Part shown: positions 43,559 to 53,033 of the stretch, in pieces | Numbering within the stretch: position 1 is the first letter of the stretch | How the letters are laid out: each line of letters opens with the position of its first letter | DNA from: Bacillus sp. V3-13 | GTDB taxonomy: Bacteria; Bacillota; Bacilli; Bacillales; Cytobacillaceae | Length of the DNA: 64,000 bases | Reading direction: 5' to 3' | Assembly: GCF_002860165.1 (NCBI RefSeq) | Contig: NZ_PGUZ01000044.1 | Location: 53,676 to 117,675, forward strand | Program-made: the position numbers and the translations under genes | The notes under the pieces: model-generated | Database searches by the model: none | Told to the model about the DNA's origin: nothing | The model's input: the letters and a program-made list of their open reading frames with translations, nothing else

Positions 43559-43768
43559 GTGGATAAAGAAAGAGATGACGTCCAGGAAAAAATCAATGTT
43601 GAATTGGGTGGCATGGGTTTGTACGGAACTACTTCCAATACAGAAATTGCCGGCTACGAAGCTTCAGGTGATATTGAAAATGCCGGGAGGCTGGATAAAG
43701 GTTTTAGAAAAGAAGAAGGACATCGGGGTGCAACAGCTTCACTAAAAGGCAAACATCAGCGGGATTGA
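43559..43768 (+). CDS. Small Gly/Glu-rich hypothetical protein
   Basis: A 69-residue hydrophilic protein (DDVQEKINVELGGMGLYGTT, then EIAGYEASGDIENAGRLDKG and a basic tail). AGGAGG lies 8 nt before a GTG at 43559; an in-frame GTG at 43550 overlaps the ribosome site. A terminator follows 45 nt later. No family recognised. It is divergent from the metallophore operon, but the Zur boxes are more than 250 nt away. Confidence 0.62.
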   Translation: MDKERDDVQEKINVELGGMGLYGTTSNTEIAGYEASGDIENAGRLDKGFRKEEGHRGATASLKGKHQRD

Positions 43769-43812
43769 TCGCTAAACTGTGTAATCAAAATTTAGTGACG
43801 AAAAGAGTAATT

Positions 43813-43844
43813 CACCTGATCCAGTCATGGATAGGTGTTTTTTT
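43813..43844 (+). terminator. Rho-independent terminator
   Basis: CACCTGATCC (43813-43822) pairs with GGATAGGTG (43829-43837), one bulge, followed by seven T. Confidence 0.85.
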
Positions 43845-43853
43845 ATTTCAAAC

Positions 43854-44972
43854 TTACCAGTAAGAGGATCCATCCCACAGATATCTGTTTATTAAGTCCT
43901 GATTGATGTTCACACCAATGCCTATTCCGCTGGGGATTTGTACCATTCCATGGATGGGCTGTATATTGATAAGTCCCGAAAATACATTTTCCATCACATC
44001 CCACTCTACGGGCTCAATATCTGTTTCATCCATTTTATTAGACGGAGATAAACATGCTTGACCGAATATAGCATACAGCCTTGATAACGCCCCGTCGTAG
44101 GCATGGGGAGACACCCTCATTCCAAAATTCCGGGCGAGCTGTAACGTATCGCGGAAATCATCGATTCCATTTGTGTGCATGATATCTGGTTGAATAATGT
44201 CTAACGCATTTTCACATAAAAAAGGCACAAATTGCTTCGCACCCTTCATATTTTCTCCACCGCCAACCGGCACTGAGAGGACTGTGCGCAGCAGTTTCAG
44301 CTCCTCCATGTTATCCAAAGGCAGTGGCTCTTCAAACCAAAGCACATTTAACCATTTGGAAAAATGACGCTCCCACTTACGCGCAGTTGCCACATCATAA
44401 CTTTGGTTTGCATCCATGATGATCGGCAATTTTCCCTCAATCATGTCCTGCAGCGAATTAATATGAGATTCGTCTTCCTGTAGCGTCCTTCCACCTATCT
44501 TTACTTTTATTTTGTTAAAACCTTGTGCGATTGTTTTTTCAATATTTTTTAATGATTGATTGAGCCAATCCTTCCTGTCGGTATACGATTGGAAAGAGGC
44601 ATAAACTGGTACACTGTCTCGATAGCTTCCTCCCCACAGCTCACACACAGATAGGTTTGCGCTTTTAGCTGCAATTTCCGTTAAAGCCATGCTGACGGCC
44701 GTTGCTGCCCGTTGATGCCACTTCTTTATCGTATTGACTAGCTGCAGACGATGATAAACAGACTTTCCGATTAAATAAGGAGTGATTCGCTCTTTAAATC
44801 CGAGATGCAATGCAGGCAGCCAATCAATGCATTCTCCCCAACCATCTATGCCTGACTCTGTAATGATCCGTATTAAATAGCAGGTTCTATAATTCTTATA
44901 CCCGTTTGCATCGCCATATGGTTGAGAAACTTTGTAAAGCAACGGAAAAGTCTCGATTTTTTTAATTTGCAT
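43854..44972 (-). CDS. Enolase-superfamily enzyme, mandelate racemase/muconate lactonizing type
   Basis: A 372-residue enolase-superfamily protein: capping domain, then a barrel with KIKVKIGG (Lys156/Lys158), metal ligands Asp187 (MDANQS), Glu214 (WFEEPL) and Glu240 (GGGEN), and His290 (VSPHAYDG). This arrangement resembles the mandelate-racemase subgroup that dehydrates or racemises sugar acids. AGGTGG precedes the ATG. It is transcribed alone between the metallophore and amidase loci. The substrate is unknown; a uronate-derived acid would fit the gene content but is a guess. Confidence 0.88.
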   Translation of the reverse strand: MQIKKIETFPLLYKVSQPYGDANGYKNYRTCYLIRIITESGIDGWGECIDWLPALHLGFKERITPYLIGKSVYHRLQLVNTIKKWHQRAATAVSMALTEIAAKSANLSVCELWGGSYRDSVPVYASFQSYTDRKDWLNQSLKNIEKTIAQGFNKIKVKIGGRTLQEDESHINSLQDMIEGKLPIIMDANQSYDVATARKWERHFSKWLNVLWFEEPLPLDNMEELKLLRTVLSVPVGGGENMKGAKQFVPFLCENALDIIQPDIMHTNGIDDFRDTLQLARNFGMRVSPHAYDGALSRLYAIFGQACLSPSNKMDETDIEPVEWDVMENVFSGLINIQPIHGMVQIPSGIGIGVNINQDLINRYLWDGSSYW

Positions 44973-45365
44973 TGATGATCCACCTGCTTTGAATTTGTTA
45001 TATCTTTTTAGATGATAACATTATGCCTTGCTGGCATATTTTCGGTTTTAGATGTTTCCTTAATTTTCGTATTAACTTTCTTAATATTTGTCTCCCATAC
45101 CGGTTTCATTCTTTCAAAAAAAACAAAATCCCAAAGTTACACCATTCAGGCCATACATGGTTTTCTAATTATAATCAGTCCATACCTTTGTACACAAACA
45201 ACTTTAAAGAAAAAGAGGGTGCTCCAACAGCCAGGTTTTGGGATACCCTCTTTTGATATAATTGTCGACCAATTAATTAAAAAACAAGCTCTAAAAATGG
45301 TGGAGTTAGTCCCGCATTTAAATAAGAACCGGCTGATAAATACCAGTCAGTTTTCACTCAATCTC
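44973..45365. other. Intergenic region upstream of the enolase-superfamily gene
   Basis: It contains the hairpin at 45211-45253 and otherwise only weak open frames with unlikely composition. No supported gene. Confidence 0.5.
45211..45253 (-). terminator. Terminator downstream of the amidase operon
   Basis: AAAAGAGGGT (45211-45220) pairs with ACCCTCTTTT (45244-45253). T runs on both sides; it closes leftward transcription after amiS. Confidence 0.82.
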
Positions 45366-45989
45366 TCAGGTCGCAGAAACATCAAGGGAAGCATGCTTTT
45401 TCTTAAAAGTCTTTGTTGAAAAGTACAATATGACAATGCTGGCAACAACTGCAGCTGTTGCAACAGCAATGACAATGGCACTCAGTTCAGTCCATACTCC
45501 GATTAAAGACAAAAATGCAGGAAGGGTAGCGGTGAACCAGGATTGAATCATAGTTACCCATCCTGTAAAGCGGCCAATGTCTTTATTCAGTGCAAGTAAT
45601 CGAAAAAATAAAAACCAAAGGAATGACCACATTAGCCAGATGATTCCAAATTTGTAGTCATTAAAATGAATAAAGGTTACCATTGAATATCCGACAGCCA
45701 TGATCGAAACCCATAACGAGTACCACCCGAAACCCGTTGCATTTAGATCGCATAAATTGTTAATACCAACATACAGGTATGTGAAGCCAAACAAAAAAGT
45801 TCCAGAAGCTTGCAAGATTGTCCATGAATCATGAGGATTGGAAATAATGACATACATCGGAGCAATCACCTGCAACGCGCCCACAAATAAGTTGAATACA
45901 CCTGCACTTTTTCCTTCAACTTTCCCAAGCAACATCAAGCCATTAACAAAAAGTACCGCGCCGACATACAGCAAACCAACACTGGACAT
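45366..45989 (-). CDS. amiS: AmiS/UreI-family amide or urea channel
   Basis: A 207-residue protein with six to seven helices and AmiS/UreI marks: GLLYVGAVLFVNGLMLLGKV at the start, FLFGFTYLYVGINNL, TGFGWYSLWVSIMAVGY and the tail of the helix bundle. AmiS proteins carry short-chain amides or urea. AGAGG lies 8 nt before the ATG. It is the last gene of the amiE-amiB-amiS operon; uptake of amide for AmiE is the likely role. Confidence 0.93.
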   Translation of the reverse strand: MSSVGLLYVGAVLFVNGLMLLGKVEGKSAGVFNLFVGALQVIAPMYVIISNPHDSWTILQASGTFLFGFTYLYVGINNLCDLNATGFGWYSLWVSIMAVGYSMVTFIHFNDYKFGIIWLMWSFLWFLFFRLLALNKDIGRFTGWVTMIQSWFTATLPAFLSLIGVWTELSAIVIAVATAAVVASIVILYFSTKTFKKKHASLDVSAT

Positions 45990-46005
45990 ACTTCACACCT
46001 CTTTT

Positions 46006-46074
46006 TTATAGATGAAAGAAAAAGAGCGGAGCTACACAAAATGAATCGTACGTCTGCATTTTAAAAGAGATCAT
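46006..46074 (-). CDS. Putative 22-residue peptide between amiB and amiS
   Basis: AGGAGG lies 5 nt before an ATG at 46074 opening a 22-codon frame (MISFKMQTYDSFCVAPLFFF and two more). The strong ribosome site in a 150-nt gap could mark a leader peptide coupling amiS translation, or a relic of a longer gene. Confidence 0.3.
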   Translation of the reverse strand: MISFKMQTYDSFCVAPLFFFHL

Positions 46075-46139
46075 ATACACCTCCTGTGACATAAATTTTT
46101 CATTTGCATTGCTCCACCGCTTTTTCCCTCAGCTGAATC

Positions 46140-47246
46140 CTAGCTACTGAAACCCTTTATCAGCTTCTTTTCTATTGTGAGCTGATCTGCTGATTTTCTA
46201 AGAATAAATTCAACTTCATTTTCTCCTAACGTTAGTGAATGCAGCTCCCTCGCTAATTGAATTTCTACTTGTTTTCTAAAGACACGTTTCAATTCCCGAG
46301 CTCCGTATTGGCGGTTAAATCCTTTTTTGATTAACCACTCCTTGGCTCCTTTCTCTAATCCAACCCGGCAACGGTGTTTTTGCAGCCGCTTATTTAAATC
46401 ATTTATTAGCAGTTCAATCATTTTCCCCAATGCTTCTTTATCCAACCATTGATAAATAATCGTTTCATCAATTCGGTTCAAGAATTCCGGGGCAAAATGT
46501 TTTTCCAATTGTCGATTGACAACTTTCTTTAATGAATCAGAGCCGTACTTCATCGAATAAAACAGCCGCTTGACCCTGGCTTTAAAATTAGGCTCCCCAA
46601 ACTCAAAAACTGTCCTTGAACCAATATTGCTTGTCATGAAAATGATCGAATTGCGAAAATTAATTTCAGTCTCACCTGATGTTAAACGTAAAATCCCGTT
46701 GTCAAAAACGTTTAATAAGGCTTGAACTACAGCCTGATCTGCTTTTTCCACCTCATCAAACAGGACAATCCCGGGCTTTCCAAAAGTTCCCTCGACTTTA
46801 CTTTTATCAAAGATTGTTGCTCCTTCTTTACTGCCGGCATAGCCGGGTGGAGCTCCTGAAAAAGCGGCAGCGTAATGTTCTTGTGCCAGTGTATTCATAT
46901 CGATTCTGTTATATTGGTCTTTGTCGCCGTGCATAACTTCAGCCAATAGTTCAACAATTGCTGTTTTGCCAACACCTGTAGGGCCAACCAACAACGAAAT
47001 AAAACGAGGGCGGTTTTGTTCCGAAATGTCGGACCAGGTAATGCGCAAAATATTTTCCACGAGCGCTATCGCCTCATCTTGCCCGAATATTCTTTCCCTC
47101 AATGCGCTTACAATCTCATCTACATCAAAACGAAATCTGGTTTGAAGTTTTCGCTCGGGTGATACGGACAGATTATGAAGGGAATCTTCTTTCTTACTTC
47201 CCTCGGCACCGTTTAAAGATTGCAATCGATCAGTAATGTAAGGCAT
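46140..47246 (-). CDS. amiB: AAA+ ATPase, AmiB-like (ClpB/ClpX-type chaperone)
   Basis: A 368-residue single-module AAA+ protein: Walker A GPTGVGKT (88-95), pore-like GAPPGYAGSKEGATIF, Walker B IVLFDEVEKADQAVVQALL, sensor MTSNIGS, and a ClpB-type small domain (RQYGARELKRVFRKQVE, preceded by the LNRIDE arginine finger). AGGAGG lies 8 nt before ATG 47246. In Pseudomonas aeruginosa amiB lies between amidase genes and encodes such an ATPase, so the order here supports the AmiB assignment. It may act as chaperone or assembly factor for the amidase; the role is not established. Confidence 0.85.
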   Translation of the reverse strand: MPYITDRLQSLNGAEGSKKEDSLHNLSVSPERKLQTRFRFDVDEIVSALRERIFGQDEAIALVENILRITWSDISEQNRPRFISLLVGPTGVGKTAIVELLAEVMHGDKDQYNRIDMNTLAQEHYAAAFSGAPPGYAGSKEGATIFDKSKVEGTFGKPGIVLFDEVEKADQAVVQALLNVFDNGILRLTSGETEINFRNSIIFMTSNIGSRTVFEFGEPNFKARVKRLFYSMKYGSDSLKKVVNRQLEKHFAPEFLNRIDETIIYQWLDKEALGKMIELLINDLNKRLQKHRCRVGLEKGAKEWLIKKGFNRQYGARELKRVFRKQVEIQLARELHSLTLGENEVEFILRKSADQLTIEKKLIKGFSS

Positions 47247-47320
47247 TCGTTGCACCTCCTAAAATCACTTTTAGTAGAGCCAGACAGCAAGTCCCATCTG
47301 GCTCGTAAAGTGGATGCCAG

Positions 47321-48370
47321 TTAACGAATGCCTGCTTCCTTTTCCTTTCCTTCATGTGGGATTCCCTCGATTGGGCATTGGGCTGTCCCAATCGTTTTTC
47401 GTGTGATTTGTTCGACATTTTCTTGTGCTTTCCTTGCATCCAAAACCCATGTCCGGTAGAAGTCAAATGGGCAATCAGCAATACCTTTATCTCCTTCACC
47501 TGATTGCAGGATTCCGGTGTACCCTCTGTGCAGCAACTTAAACAGATGGTTTTGAGATTGCCAGTTGGCTCTTGCGTCTCTAATTTGCGAGACGGACAAT
47601 TCCGCATATTGTATCCCATTTTCTTCAGTTCCGCAGGCTCCAAGAGTGCCACCATCAAACCCAATAATTGAAGAGTGGCCAAAGTAGGAGTACACACCAT
47701 CAAAACCGGTAGCATTTGCAACAGCTACATAAGATGTATTCATCCAAGCCATCGTTTTCGCTACCATTACTTGTTGTTCCTTCGATGGGTACATATAGCC
47801 CTGACAACGGACAATCAATTCGGCACCCTTCATCGCGCAGTCTCGCCATATTTCAGGGTAATTGCCGTCATCGCAGATAATTAAGCTGATGTTCAATCCT
47901 TTAGGACCTTCTACGACATGTGTTGAATTACCTGGGTACCATGGCTCGATTGGGTTCCAAGGCAAAATTTTACGGTACTTTTGAACAATTTCGCCTTTGT
48001 TATTCATCAGAATTAATGTGTTATATGGAGTTTTATTCGGGTGGTCTTCATGTTGTTCACCTGTTAAGGAAAAAACGCCCCATACATTAGATTTTCGACA
48101 CGCTTGAGCGAAAATCTCTGTTTCTTCCCCAGGGATCGTAGTTGCGGTTGTGTACATTTCTTCCGGATCATACATGATGCCCATTGTACTGTATTCAGGG
48201 AAGACCACTAAATCCAAACCAGGTAGACCCATTTTCATACCGGCAATCATATCCGCAATGTTATGACAGTTGTTCAGCACCTCCGCTTTCGTGTGCAACC
48301 GGGGCATTTTGTAATTCACAACAGCTACACCCACAGTATCATTCGTACTTGTAATATCACCGTGTCTCAT
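47321..48370 (-). CDS. amiE: Aliphatic amidase AmiE
   Basis: A 349-residue nitrilase-superfamily amidase that hydrolyses short aliphatic amides to acid and ammonia. The N-terminus ([20 protein letters not shown]) and length match AmiE of Pseudomonas and Geobacillus. The catalytic residues fall at the canonical numbers: Glu59 (FPEYS), Lys134 (YRKILP), Glu142 and Cys166 (IICDDG). GGGGA precedes the ATG. It is the first gene after the sigma-54 promoter and is divergent from its presumed activator. Downstream amiB and amiS follow at 74 and 150 nt. Confidence 0.97.
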   Translation of the reverse strand: MRHGDITSTNDTVGVAVVNYKMPRLHTKAEVLNNCHNIADMIAGMKMGLPGLDLVVFPEYSTMGIMYDPEEMYTTATTIPGEETEIFAQACRKSNVWGVFSLTGEQHEDHPNKTPYNTLILMNNKGEIVQKYRKILPWNPIEPWYPGNSTHVVEGPKGLNISLIICDDGNYPEIWRDCAMKGAELIVRCQGYMYPSKEQQVMVAKTMAWMNTSYVAVANATGFDGVYSYFGHSSIIGFDGGTLGACGTEENGIQYAELSVSQIRDARANWQSQNHLFKLLHRGYTGILQSGEGDKGIADCPFDFYRTWVLDARKAQENVEQITRKTIGTAQCPIEGIPHEGKEKEAGIR

Positions 48371-48423
48371 AAAAGATTCCCCTTTTCATAAAATTTTGTG
48401 TATATTCAACACACCAATATTAA

Positions 48424-48439
48424 TGCAAGATCCATGCCA
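48424..48439 (-). promoter_or_regulatory. Sigma-54 (SigL) -24/-12 promoter for amiE
   Basis: On the minus strand the sequence is TGGCAT-N5-TTGCA, matching TGGCAC-N5-TTGCW at all but one position, with correct GG-to-GC spacing. It ends 53 nt before the amiE ATG. The divergent gene encodes a GAFTGA-bearing activator, which is what such a promoter requires. Confidence 0.88.
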
Positions 48440-48478
48440 ACTTGTATTACCCATGAAATATGCTTTTATAAGAGAGAT

Positions 48479-48517
48479 TTGAAAGGCTTGTTTTATTCTG
48501 TTACAATTTATTCAGAA
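48479..48517 (+). promoter_or_regulatory. Sigma-A promoter of the amidase activator, with overlapping inverted repeat
   Basis: TTGAAA (48479-48484), a 17-nt spacer and TACAAT (48502-48507) form a near-consensus promoter. TTCTG (48496-48500) and CAGAA (48513-48517) flank the -10 as an inverted repeat. This could be the upstream activating site for amiE, about 60 nt from its -24, and an autoregulatory site. Confidence 0.68.
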
Positions 48518-48623
48518 AATTCGGAGATTTATACAACCCATTTAGAATCCCATGTTATTTGAAGGCACTTGTTTCAATTTAGTACGGGTGATTCATTTTG
48601 AAACAAAAAAAGGAGGTAAATTG

Positions 48624-50949
48624 GTGATTGTACAAATCGGATTATTATTTTCTTTAACTGGTACTACTTCAATAACGGAAAAAGGCCAATACCAGATTGC
48701 AAAATTTGCTTTAGAAGAGTTTAAAAAAAAAGAGTGGTAACCGTGTTAAATTCGAGTTCGTAGCGAAAGACATCAAGTCAGATCCAAATATTGCTGTCCA
48801 TGAAATTAAAAAGTTGATTGCAAGGGGGATCCGGATATTTGCCGGATGTTATTCATCCGCCTGCAGAAAAGCGATTCTGCCCCTGTTAAAACAACATGAT
48901 TGTTTGTTAATGTACCCCGCACTTTATGAAGGAAAAGAAACCGATAAAAATGTACTTTATACCGGAGAAGTTCCGAATCAACAAATCGAAACGATGCTGA
49001 ACTACATTATCCGTCACTTTGGAAAGAAGATCTTCTTGGTTGGCAGTGACTACATTTATCCTCATTATACAAATCAGCAAGTTCACCATCTTCTAAGTAA
49101 AAAGAATGGATTCGTCGTCGGAGAGCATCACCTCCCATTGGGCCATACAAATTTTTCATTTATTATTGATGAACTGAAGACAACCGCTCCGGATGTGGTA
49201 TTATCCACGGTCGTCGGAGAAAGCCAGATTCCTTTTTATCGCGCCTTATATGAGGCGGGCTTTTCAGCGGAAAAAATGCCGGTTTTTAGTCCGATTACAA
49301 AAGAGTCGGAAATCAAAGCAATTGGAGAAACCTTTATGGCAGGCCATTATGCGTGTGGCGGTTACTTTCAATCCATCGATTCAGAGGATAACATTCGATT
49401 TGTGGATCAGTTCAAGAAATTTATTGGGTGCGACACTGTCATCTCCTCTGTTATGTTCAACACGTACATCGGCGTAAGGCTTTTGCTGGAGTCGATCACA
49501 GAAACGGGAAGCACATATTACCAAACACTTCTTGATTATTTATCAGGAAAAATGTATGAAACGCCAGAGGGTACTATCTGTATAGATGCGGACCATCATC
49601 ATTTAAGCAGAAAAATCCGGATTGGCCGTATTAGCATAAATGGACAGTTTACAATTATATGGGACTCGAAAGACACCATTAAAGCCTGCCCATTTTTTCT
49701 AGAGGAAACAGACGGAATGAGCAAACAACCAACAAAAGTCGACTGGCAAGCAATGATTCTGGAGTGGGGGAAAATTTCAGACGAGCCGGTTCTTCTTATT
49801 TCCCAAACTGGACAAGTCGTCTATGCAAACCAAAAGGCTTGTGATCTTCTTAAGATCGAGCCTGGTGAAATAATAAATGACAATAAATTAAGCGAATTAA
49901 AATATTCTTTTACAATCATCAGAGAATATATTGAATCATGTTTCGAATTGATTGTACTTCGAAAAAAACAAAACGAAGGACGACAGGTTCAAGGTGAAAA
50001 AATGGCATTTTCCTCTGTTGTAACAAGAAATGCTGCGTTTCAAAAACAATTAAAGATAGCAGAGGTTGCTGCACGATGTAATGCAAATGTGCTTATTCTC
50101 GGTGAAACTGGCGTGGGGAAGGAAGTCCTTGCCTGTGCGATACATTCGCAAAGTTCCCGGGCGCAAAAACCGTTTGTTGCTGTCAACACAGCAGCATTAC
50201 CGGAAAATTTGATTGCAAGTGAATTATTCGGCTATGTAGACGGAGCTTTTACAGGGGCAAGAAAGGGCGGAAAAATCGGAAAGTTTGAAATGGCACAGGG
50301 TGGCACATTATTCTTGGATGAAATTGGCGATATGCCAATCGAACAACAGGCTGCTTTGCTGCGAACGATTGAACAGCGTAAGATTACCAGAATCGGGGAT
50401 ACGAAAGAGCGGGCCATCGATGTCCGGATTATCGCTGCTACCAACAAAAGTTTGAAAGAAGAAATAGCTTTTAACGGATCGTTCCGCTCTGACTTATATT
50501 TTCGGCTGAATGTGCTGTCAATTCAAATTCCAGCGCTTCGTGACAGGCGGGAGGACATTTTAGAATTAGTACAAAAATTTCTTGCTCAATTCCAGGAAGA
50601 ATATAAGAATGGACCAAAACGGATCAGTGATAAAGCCGCTGAGATACTTTTATCCTATTCCTGGCCCGGAAATGTTCGGGAGCTCCGAAACATGATGGAG
50701 CGCAGTTTCTTGCTGGCCTTTCCTGAAGATTCAATTGAACCTTGGCATCTCCCAGACGAACTGTCCGTACAAAATAGTTCTCATGCATCATCAACGGAGT
50801 TATCGCTGAGTGAATCGACGAAACAATCGATTATCACCGCCGTAAACCTTACATCAACCCTAACCGAAGCCTCTAAAAAACTCGGAATTTCAAGAAGTAC
50901 ACTCTACCGAAAACTAAAAGAGTTTGATATTAATACTAAATCCTCATGA
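48624..50949 (+). CDS. AmiC-like sensor fused to sigma-54 activator (frameshift in poly-A)
   Basis: From GTG 48624 (AGGAGG 7 nt upstream) the frame encodes [20 protein letters not shown], the start of an AmiC/Peripla_BP_5 amide-binding domain without signal peptide, and stops at 48740. A run of nine A (48723-48731) causes this; eight would continue the frame into the rest (~775 residues). The order is then AmiC-like domain (1 to ~370; [35 protein letters not shown]), PAS-like linker ([20 protein letters not shown]), AAA+ sigma-54 module (GETGVGKE near 492, GAFTGA near 539, [12 protein letters not shown]) and a Fis-type helix-turn-helix ([20 protein letters not shown]). It should bind amide and activate amiE directly. 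Confidence 0.88.
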
Positions 50950-51546
50950 TAAAAACATAAAATCGCATACTGGCAGGCAGATTATAAGAGGGGGCAAAGA
51001 CTCTTGTATAATATAGGAGTTTCATAAATGTCAACTACCAGACTGTATTTTAAAGCAGAGCATTTATAACTAATGTAACACCATGTTTGTTCGAGCGTGT
51101 TTGCCCCCTGTTCTTAGTATTTCATCAGTGGCTCACCTTGCGTTTTGTCTTGTTAAGAATTTTAACAAAGCACATTTTCATATGAGACGTTCATTTCGTT
51201 TTTCTCGCTAGATATCCAAAAAATTGTCACATACTTAGTCTGGTCCTTATTTTTATACATTCTTGCTTCTGAGACATGCTGGACTCTAGTGAAATGAGAA
51301 TGGAGCTGCCTAAGCAACTCCAAATGATCTGCGAACTAAAACGTACTCCGTCACTGCCTTTATGATTTTGAGTTTTTTTGAGAAATCCTACAATTAATCC
51401 ACTTTTTCCATACAAATGCATAAAAGCGACATCGTTCTGCTGAACAACACCTGTGGCTTAGTGCAGCTTTTGAAATGGGGCAATAAACATTTACTAAGAG
51501 TAAAGTAGACAACTGGACTGCGTCTAATAAAAGGTTATTTTCCTAC
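50950..51546. other. 600-bp region without a supported gene
   Basis: GGGGGCAAA (about 50994-51002) and TTTGCCCCC (about 51099-51107) are distant complementary arms. A shorter GGAGCTGCCTAAGCAACTCC hairpin lies near 51303-51322. Open frames here are short and of unlikely composition. It may hold decayed sequence. Confidence 0.4.
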
Positions 51547-52173
51547 TCATTTAAATTTTCGCCATAATTGGAATGCAGATAATAAAATGCCTGCTGTTAA
51601 GAAAAAGAAGGTAAGTTGAAGCCATATGTCACCGATGGGTTCTTTAAATAAAAACAAATGCGGCCATGGCATAAAGGTGCCCTGTGTCACTACTTCCATA
51701 AAAGTATAGGTCGCTATAATCGCTAACGTAATATCCAAACTATTTGCGGCACTTAAAATGGCGATGCCAACTATTTGATAGAAGATAAACAGCAGGATAA
51801 GATGAACAATGATAGTACTTGTGAAGAAATCTGGTCCATTCATCGTATAAGTTAGACGTACCAGCAGCGAAATAAATAACGCGTGTAATAAAGTGTAGCG
51901 CAAAATATCGATCATGAGTACCTTCCGATAATAAACGATTAAGGTCTCCTTTGCTCCTTCTTCATAAAGGCTGCTGTACAGGAAAACCAAATGCCAACCG
52001 GCCATCGGCACGGCAATGCCCTGTACAACGATATACGGCATAAAAGGATCGTCAGATCTTGCTTCAAAGAACAGCATTAGAAAGACGCATAGTGCGTAGG
52101 CCACAAACGGAAAACTGTATAAATAGCGGAGCAGTTTAATATCAAATGTGAATAAATGAATGAGCTTAGTCAT
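51547..52173 (-). CDS. ABC-2-like membrane protein
   Basis: A 208-residue protein with six hydrophobic segments (FPFVAYALCVFLMLFFEA; LRYTLLHALFISLLVRLTY; IIVHLILLFIFYQIVGIAIL; LQLTFFFLTAGILLSAFQLW). It overlaps the ATPase gene by 8 nt, with AGAGG inside that gene. It probably forms part of the transmembrane unit of the ABC system with the 659-residue protein. Substrate unknown. Confidence 0.75.
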   Translation of the reverse strand: MTKLIHLFTFDIKLLRYLYSFPFVAYALCVFLMLFFEARSDDPFMPYIVVQGIAVPMAGWHLVFLYSSLYEEGAKETLIVYYRKVLMIDILRYTLLHALFISLLVRLTYTMNGPDFFTSTIIVHLILLFIFYQIVGIAILSAANSLDITLAIIATYTFMEVVTQGTFMPWPHLFLFKEPIGDIWLQLTFFFLTAGILLSAFQLWRKFK

Positions 52174-53032
52174 AGGCAGCCTCTTTTAGAAGTGCTAAAT
52201 ACCCATCCATTAAGCGTGGTCTGACTGGGTGGCCGATTGGCTCATCGGATAGCACACGCACGACAATATGGGACAATTCCTCGTTCATCTGGACAACTTC
52301 TCTTGTGGCAATCACTTCATCTAACTCATCAATCGGAACGTTAATTTCATATGTGCAATGTGCAGCTTTTTGCTTTAACTCTTCAGGTCCACCTTCAAAT
52401 AGCACCTCTCCATTTTTAATAATGCCGATTTTTGTGCAAAGAAATTCAATATCCTCGACAATATGAGAGGAGATGATAACGGTGTGGCGCTTCCCTAATT
52501 GCTTCAATAAGTTGCGAAAGCGTACACGTTCCTCAATATCCAGCCCCGCGGTTGGTTCGTCAAAAAGGAGGATAGAAGGCTCGCGCAGTAAAAGCTGCGC
52601 TATGCCTACACGCCGTCTCATTCCGCCGGATAATTCACGCATCTTTTTATATAGATGGTCGGATAAATTAACCTGGTCAACGACTTTTTTAATTTGGTCG
52701 TGGTACGAACTCAACGGCTTCCGCGCTTGAAGAATAGCGATGTGCTCAAGCACCTCGTACATCTTGAGCTCCGGATAAATCATAAAGTCCTGGGGCAGAT
52801 ACCCTATTTGATCTGTTCGTTTTACGTAAGTTGTTGTGCTTATCTGCTTATCGTCAATGTATACACTGCCTGCATTAAAGTCAGATAAACTCGCCAATAT
52901 TTTCATTAAAGTCGTCTTGCCGGCGCCATTTGGTCCTAAAAGTCCGTAGACCCCTGATAAAGAAAGTGTCACATTGGATAAAATTCGTTGCTTTTTGATT
53001 ATCTTTGTTAACCCCTGAACCTGAATCTCCAA
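52166..53032 (-). CDS. ABC transporter ATP-binding protein
   Basis: A 288-residue ATPase of the exporter/regulatory type: Walker A GPNGAGKTT, Q-loop IGYLPQDFMIYPEL, signature LSGGMRRRVGIAQLL, Walker B ILLFDEPTAGLD and IISSHIVEDIEFL. A long C-terminal tail (about 220-288) follows the nucleotide domain. The TTG start has GGTGG 7 nt upstream and lies one base after the preceding stop. It works with the two flanking membrane proteins. Confidence 0.92.
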   Translation of the reverse strand: MEIQVQGLTKIIKKQRILSNVTLSLSGVYGLLGPNGAGKTTLMKILASLSDFNAGSVYIDDKQISTTTYVKRTDQIGYLPQDFMIYPELKMYEVLEHIAILQARKPLSSYHDQIKKVVDQVNLSDHLYKKMRELSGGMRRRVGIAQLLLREPSILLFDEPTAGLDIEERVRFRNLLKQLGKRHTVIISSHIVEDIEFLCTKIGIIKNGEVLFEGGPEELKQKAAHCTYEINVPIDELDEVIATREVVQMNEELSHIVVRVLSDEPIGHPVRPRLMDGYLALLKEAAYD

Positions 53033-53033
53033 T

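Noticed and set aside
45012..45419. 135-codon plus-strand frame upstream of amiS
   Set aside because: It runs through a terminator hairpin and into the amiS 3' end, lacks a ribosome site and resembles no family.
47230..47721. 163-codon minus-strand frame overlapping the 3' half of amiE
   Set aside because: Same strand but different frame from amiE, which has all catalytic residues; composition is implausible.
51227..51421. 64-codon minus-strand frame in the 50.95-51.55 kb gap
   Set aside because: No good ribosome site or family resemblance; kept only as unannotated sequence.
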